Below, in pieces: positions 58,550 through 64,000 of a stretch of 64,000 nucleotides of DNA (within the stretch, counting starts at the first letter, position 1; each line of letters begins with the position of its first letter). The DNA comes from Tipula vernalis. Its lineage: Eukaryota; Arthropoda; Insecta; Diptera; Tipulidae. The DNA is taken from assembly GCA_958295665.1 (NCBI GenBank), contig OY282558.1:334401106-334465105 (forward strand), written 5' to 3'. The notes under the pieces were generated by a model. The model was not told the origin of the DNA. It was given only the letters and a program-made list of their open reading frames with translations, and made no database searches. Position numbers and translations under genes: made by a program.

Positions 58550-61100
58550 TTATGATTCAGGTTTGCCGCGTGCCTGATTGGCTAAAAAAATAGATTACGC
58601 CGTATCTAATTTTTATTTTGTTTGCATATTTATTCAACACATTTTTTAAATCGGCCATTAGGTTCTTCTAAATAGTGATCGTCAATATTTTAGAAGTATT
58701 AAACTATTCTAATAAATATTATAAAAAGTTAATGGTTTGGTTTTTTAATAGATAAATATTTTGAAATTAATTTTTGTCATTGAGTAATTTTTGGTTTACA
58801 AATTTCGTGTTTTCTTAAACGAAAAATCGCTATCCGTCAACTAATATTTATCGGACGATTTTTGACGGAAATTCTCCGTGAAAGCGGTGTTCATGATATC
58901 ATTTTCGGTAAAACCGGGCGATTTCCGTCAAAACTCTTCTTCTAAGGAAAAATATTTTTCCCAGGAAACTGTAACGTTTTTTGCTTCTTCTGAAAAATCT
59001 GAATTTTTGGAGTTAAGAGTTTCTATTTAGCAAATGAATTTTTTGAACAGAGAGCACAGTTGGCCACCAGCAAGTTAATTACGGGATTCCAACATATTCC
59101 CAAAAATAAAAATCCCCCAAAAATATCTAAAAAATACAAACTAAAGTGAGTACGTTTTGTATCTTAGGGGATGGGGTTTGAAGACGCCAACAACCATCCC
59201 CTAAGATACAAAACGAATTAAAATAACTTTTGAAGGATTATAGTAGGATCTATTTTTGAGTTAACGATATCAACCCTGTAATTACCGTAAAATTTCAATG
59301 GTAGTAATGGTAATGTTCGCGAGCTCCAACAAATGATTTTCTACGAGTGAAATCTAAAACGATAGAAAATGTGCGTAATGTGTACGAATAATTCTTAATA
59401 AGAAAATTGCACGAAATAAACAAAACTAGGCTACTCAAACAAATAAAACCAGGCAACAAGATATGGGCTGTTTTAAATTTCAGTTAATTAGCCTGTTCAC
59501 ACCATGTATATCGCGCATCGCAACACTACCTCGTGTCATACGTCTTTAACTACAAACTTTTATTTATTTGTCAAAATCCAAAGTTAAAGGCTCTATTCAT
59601 GTTTTCAATGTTGGCGAAAAATTGCTCTAAAACATGCATTTTTTAGATGAAAAATCAAACATTATATTTATCTTTTATTCCTTGAGCCATTCTCTACTTA
59701 CTGTCCAAATTTCACGTAAACCGATATTGTCCGTAAGAATTCTTAGTTAAAACCCTCAAAAATTGGAATATATGCCTTTCCTCCCTATTCTGTTCTTTAT
59801 TGCTGACGTAGTCTTGTATGATTTTGATCCTTGCACATTTTTAATTTTTTTCTCATTCTATGTCTTTTTTATCTCATGCAGTTTGTCGCTGTTACTTTTG
59901 CGTTTTTTTTTTTTTTTTTTTTCAAAATGTGGGAACCGGTTGAATTCGATCACTCTAATGCCCGCTGATCTAACGTGTGGGAATGAAATGGTTGGCTGGG
60001 AAATGATTAGCTCGTCCATTGCTTCCCAAAGTAGAAATCCGTCTTTTGATGCTTTATAGGCTCTTCAAAGCTATCACCATTTACCTTCAACATGTTCTTT
60101 CTATATAAATTTATATTCAAAAATAACATTTCATTTTTTCTGTAAATACAAAATATTTTTGTTACTAAAACATCCATTAAAATATATATATTCCCAAAAT
60201 TTATTAATAATAATCAAAAAAGCAGTTTCCGTATGACTACTTCCTTATTACTGGGCTACGCTGATACCACTTTTATTCCTAATGATAGGATTGAAAAATT
60301 TGGCACAACAATTAAAGCAAATTTTTTTTTGTTATAAGAGGTGGAGCAAAAATATGCAAAATGCTAAACAATTTAAGCCTGCATTCACAGTATTTTTTTC
60401 GCTCTGCGTTTCGATCTTGTTTTCAGATTTTATTTTTTGTTGTTGTTTTTCTTTACGATATTAGCAAAGAAATGCTCCTTTACCATATAAAAAACTTATC
60501 GTTCCCATGGAAAAAATCCAAGTTTTCTACCAATATTATTTAGTGGCACCAACAAAATATAGTGGCTATGGCGGTGAAAACAACATCGAATCCAAAAAAA
60601 TTTGCAACCATAGTAATTTTTGGTTGTTTTCGTAATATAAAATTTGAAACTTATCGACACATCGATATTTATTTTAAAAATGAAAACTGTCAATCAATTT
60701 TTTTAGTGTTTTGAATATGAAACAGAATATTTAAATGATACGTTCGAATATGAAATTGTGGAGGCATATTCTTTAGAAAATGATGAAACACAGATTTCAG
60801 AGTGTGAGTTGGAATGCCAGTGCCAAGTGTAGTTAAAACGTCGACAATATAGTAAAGAAACCTAAAAATAAATTAAAAAAGATGGTCCATAGTGCCGACC
60901 AAAAGGAAGCCTTTGACGAAGTACCGCTCAATTTAGTTTTTGAGAGGCCTCCCCTATTACTGCTTCAGCCTTTCTATAAATATGCTTAAGGAAGCTTTCA
61001 GATATCATATGGATCAATATACCCACTATTAAAGGAATTTTTGTTAGAATACCAAGCGGGGCTCCTGTAGCAAAAACTGTTATACCAATACCCAAACACA
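58550..61100. other. Non-coding DNA with coding-like scraps
   Basis: A run of about 45 codons without stops on the minus strand (60058-59925, GFLLWEAMDELIISQPTISF) and plus-strand scraps near 60706-60833 and 60890-61100 (KGIFVRIPSGAPVAKTVIPI) look protein-like. They lack recognised domains and change frame. The latter may be 5' parts of the MADF-like locus that follows. Confidence 0.3.
59153..59215. repeat. Perfect 22-bp-arm hairpin
   Basis: 59153-59174 (CGTTTTGTATCTTAGGGGAT then GG) and 59194-59215 are exact complements around a 19-nt loop. AAAACGAATTAAAATAAC at its 3' edge recurs at about 27817. Confidence 0.8.
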
Positions 61101-61106
61101 TTAATG

Positions 61107-61294
61107 CCTAACTCTTTTTTTATACGGTCTTTTTCACACTGCTTTTAATTTAACACGGTTTTTTTACGGTTTAAATGCCGTTAAAGTTACCGGTAGGTAT
61201 CATCTGAAATGAGGTTTCACCAAATAATCCGTAAAAAAATATCGGTGTCAAATTAAAAGCAGTGTTAAAAAGACCGTGTAAAAAAAGAGTCAGG
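61107..61294. mobile_element. Hairpin MITE, arms about 60 bp
   Basis: CCTAACTCTTTTTTTATACG (from 61107) pairs with CGTGTAAAAAAAGAGTCAGG (to 61294). The inner parts GCTTTTAATTT and AAATTAAAAGC also pair. It is 188 bp and non-coding, and it sits just upstream of the MADF-like exons. Confidence 0.75.
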
Positions 61295-61295
61295 T

Positions 61296-61763
61296 GTATT
61301 GCATCAATTGGATGACGTATTGGTTAAAAGAATGTAATTAAAATTAGATTAAGTTTATTAAGTGTTTTTAATTAATAATGTATGTTAGTTTTGTAGGCAA
61401 ATAACCAACATAGAAGAGAAGGAAATAACAAGCCCACTGAGAACAAGTGCAGGTAAATACAGCTTGTTAATTATAAGTCCGAATATAATTATCTAGTGTT
61501 TTTTACTTTTAGAATACATTCCACCTCAAAGAAATAAAAGGCCTAATTCGAGTTTGTCCAGTAGCAGACCAAGTTCTGCGGTGCCTGAAGGCAATGGCAG
61601 CGTGAGTGGATGTATCGACAAGCTTGTGGGAGCTGTGCAATTTAGTGCTACCCACCAAAGTGCTCGCAGGCCGAACGACAGGGCACAACATTTCGGAGAC
61701 ATAGTGGCTTGTTTCATACGTGGCCTTGACGATGTCGAACTTGCGAGGCATATTTATATATGA
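61296..61763 (+). CDS. 3' end of a MADF/BESS-type gene, three exons
   Basis: Exon a (about 61296-61333) reads VLHQLDDVLVKRM. Intron 61334-61396 (63 bp, AT|GTAATT..TTTTGTAG) keeps phase. Exon b (61397-61452) reads QITNIEEKEITSPLRTSA. Intron 61453-61512 (60 bp, GCAG|GTAAAT..CTTTTAG) keeps phase again. Exon c (61513-61763) reads EYIPPQRNKRPNSSLSSSRP.. and ends DRAQHFGDIVACFIRGLDDV, the short helical BESS-like end seen in insect MADF (Myb/SANT-like) DNA-binding proteins, with TGA at 61761. The N-terminal DNA-binding domain is not seen. A MITE lies just 5'. It could be an intact gene's 3' end or a remnant. The ORF on the opposite strand is its shadow. Confidence 0.5.
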
Positions 61764-62386
61764 ATAAGTTCTTTCACGAACAAAGTTTAAAAAAAAATGA
61801 ACGTAATACAACAAAAACCAAAAAATATTTTCTTTAAATTCAACTATATCTACACCAATAGTTATTCGGAAAATATTCTCCAAATAGCTGGCACCATGAT
61901 AACACATTGGGTTGATTCTTTATTAAAGAAAAACAAAAAAATTAATTCAACAAGAAAGCAATTTACAATGTTTATTGCAATCTCGGCAGCTACAGCTGAC
62001 TTTGGATTAGTCTCACAGATTCCTACAATCCATTAACAATCAAAGTTTGTTTACTATAGTTGAATTTAAGATTATTATAAAACACTTCACGTCACATAAA
62101 TAAATCAAAATAAATAAAATACTTCGTGTCATTGGATTATGGCCAAGGAAAACTGTAGAAAACCCTGACCATGAGAGAATTAGAATTTCAAAGGCTAGCA
62201 AAATTATTGGTATACTTAATCTAAACAAAGATTTAAAACTAGGATTAATATAAAATAATGTTGTTGGTGACGCCTGAAGTCCCCGAAAATAAATAAAAAT
62301 TTGAGATGTGGCTCTGAAAAAAATTACATCTATTATTACAAGAATTATTATACTGTTTCACTAATAAACTTATCTTTTATGGGCAT

Positions 62387-63157
62387 TTAGTATGTCTTGA
62401 ATATAATTACTGCTGCTAACTCCACCATCGACCATTGCCAGGGAATTGATCCATCCATCATGAAATGTTCAGCTAAAGTTTCAATAGCTGAGGCAGTTGC
62501 ATTATATCCTCCTAATTTCAAAAAAATAAAAGGTTAATATTGTGACGCTGACACCTAGTGTGTAATGGAAGAGGTTGAATGGATGGCTCAATGTTTAACT
62601 GTACTAAAGTGGAATTTTCCATGACAAAAATTGTTACGTAATGTTTCTACGCTATTCTAACTAGAAAAATCATGAGCTTTCGAGATGTTTGGTTTGTGTA
62701 TATAAAACGGCGAACAAGATCGAATTGGATTATTAGTATTTGGAACGCGATAGAGTAAACTTGTAAAATTATTAGTAATATTTGGTAAGCGATAGTGTAA
62801 AGATTAAAAGAAATTAAAAGGTGATTTAAAAAGTGTTTTTGTGCAAAATAAAAAGTAAAAGTAAAATTTGAGAATAATTTATATAAAGTGATTTTGTGAA
62901 TTTTTATTGATAAACTGTGTTATAATAAATTTTGTGAAATAAATAAATTCGTTGGGATAAATTAAACTGATTTTGTATTATTCACAATCCAGTGATACGA
63001 ACCTTGAGTGACAAGGCAAAAACGTAACAATATTTAAATATACATAATTTAAATTAGAAATACCTTGTCTTGCAATTTGCGGTAAGCTATCCAAATTTGC
63101 CCGCCAACTTCCGTCAATCACCTCCCGAGTATTGTTATCGCGGTCTACTTTGTACAT
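62387..63157 (-). CDS. Small two-exon gene, solo LTR in its intron
   Basis: Exon 1 (63157-63064) reads MYKVDRDNNTREVIDGSW and ANLDSLPQIARQ. The donor ACAAG|GTATTT is at 63063. The acceptor TTTTTTTGAAATTAG is at 62512. Exon 2 (62511-62387) joins in phase: GGYNATASAIETLAEHFMMD and GSIPWQWSMVELAAVII to TAA, 72 residues in all. In the next frame exon 2 would instead end WINSLAMVDGGVSSSNYIQD and ILNAHKR, which looks equally protein-like. A 1-base change near 62455 (GATGGATG) may therefore have altered the C-terminus. No family is recognised. The 552-bp intron is mostly the LTR at 62600-63029. Confidence 0.5.
62600..63029 (+). repeat. Solo LTR, plus orientation
   Basis: It ends with CGTAACA at 63029 and begins either at TGTTACG (62632) or about 30 bp earlier. 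GTATATAAAACGGCG (62699 on) is a TATA-like promoter element and AATAAATAAAT lies near 62939. It is homologous over its length to 49911-50308. No flanking duplication was certain. Confidence 0.7.
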
Positions 63158-63179
63158 TTTCACAAAACACACTTTGACA

Positions 63180-64000
63180 GATTCATATAAACAAACGTTC
63201 AGTTTTCAAAAAAAAAAATAAAAATAATAAATAATTGTTGTTGTTGTATCACGATAAATCCAAAATAAGATCGAAACTCAGAGCGAAAACAATACTGTGA
63301 TTGCAAGGTAAATAAATCCTTTCTCTTTTGGTTACGCGTCAAAGGTAAACCAACTTAATGTAATCTATGAAGCAATGTTTCTGTGCTATGAATCTTCGTT
63401 TTCCTTACTTGTGTCTAGTCTAAAATCATAAAACAGTTTCAATTACTAATAACGCTTTATAGACCTGTAAGAATGTCTCTTTCTTCTCCGAATATATTAG
63501 AAAAAATATTTTCCAATGTTCTCTTAGTATATCTATCGACACGATACTATACTGAGTGTACTCGTGCTATTCTCAAATGGTTTATAATATGCGAAAAGCT
63601 TATGGTTTTTCAATTTATTTTACAATTTTCCATGTCGATAAATGAAAATTGCTTTTTTATTTAATTTTCAATTTTCATCTTATCATAAACGAATAAAAAA
63701 AGCCAAATACTCGTTGTACGTTTAGTCGTTTACGTCTGTAAGTGTTCGGTTTTGTATTTTATTATGCATGGCATATTCAAATGGAAAATTGTACATGGAA
63801 TCTAAGAAAGAAAAGTTTTTTTTTTTTCTTTTTGTGGTCGTTGAATGTTTAACTGAAAGAGAAAAAAAAAATATAAATGTTGTAGATTTTGGTTTTGGCA
63901 AATTTTATTTTTCGTTTTATTATATTTTTGGTTGGTTGTTGAATTATTTATAGAGTGGTGATTTGTAGTTTTGCTCCTCGTACTATTTTTTTATGCGAGG
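63180..64000. other. AT-rich DNA, nothing recognised
   Basis: Just upstream of the small minus-strand gene, so it may hold its promoter, but no motif is convincing. The short plus-strand frames (63473, 63768) lack domain features. Confidence 0.45.

Noticed and set aside
59763..60059. 98-codon hydrophobic frame that could look like a membrane protein
   Set aside because: It is driven by T-rich DNA including a run of 20 or so T. There is no conserved motif, and the opposite strand looks at least as protein-like.
61509..61907. 132-codon minus-strand ORF
   Set aside because: It is the shadow of the plus-strand MADF-like exon, which has matching splice sites and a recognisable C-terminal pattern.

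Overview
The window looks like TE-rich, AT-rich chromosomal DNA from an insect, most likely a fly (Diptera). The evidence is the long A/T-rich stretches, the very short candidate introns (53-103 bp, mostly about 60) in the few gene-like loci, and the mix of element families: Jockey-like LINE, Penelope-like, Tc1, mariner, pogo, hAT, gypsy, copia and BEL/Pao. No tRNA, rRNA or CRISPR array was seen. All coordinates and alignments were made by eye, so boundaries are approximate unless an exact motif is quoted.

0-13 kb: AT-rich DNA, then a block bounded by two copies of one GTTGAG-rich repeat in inverted orientation (about 1.42-2.1 kb and 11.9-13.06 kb). Between them lie a tandem array, a gypsy-like gag start with a SAP domain, a pogo-like transposase tail, a 5'-truncated Jockey-clade LINE with a 401-codon open frame, a terminator-shaped hairpin, a Tc1 relic, a hAT relic, and gypsy zinc-knuckle, protease and integrase relics. 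13.4-14.15 kb holds an unrecognised decayed coding stretch on the minus strand.

17.2-26.6 kb: a Penelope-like element (RT fragment, GIY-YIG fragment, inverted terminal repeats) carries a mariner at a TA site. The mariner has a 657-bp intron-like interruption. Next comes a probable secreted-protein gene on the minus strand, broken by two stops and by a Tc1-type element with terminal repeats of about 450 bp. After that is a decayed gypsy gag-pol with a hairpin MITE where its RT should be.

29-45 kb: a gag relic, a TIR element, a zinc-finger pseudogene with a 59-bp intron, a GC-rich tandem repeat of about 310 bp, a second array of the 2.1-kb family, a copia relic, several palindromic repeats, two LINE 3' ends and a long BEL/Pao relic.

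46-64 kb: LINE RT and endonuclease pieces, two solo LTRs in opposite orientation, a foldback-like element built of inverted minisatellites, an 840-bp palindrome, a 415-bp (TA)n tract and a second copy of the Penelope 3' region. At the right end are two convergent gene-like loci: a three-exon MADF/BESS-type 3' end (+) and a small two-exon gene (-) with a solo LTR in its intron.

No operon-like cooperation exists. The main story is nested insertion of elements and the remains of at least four host-type genes.
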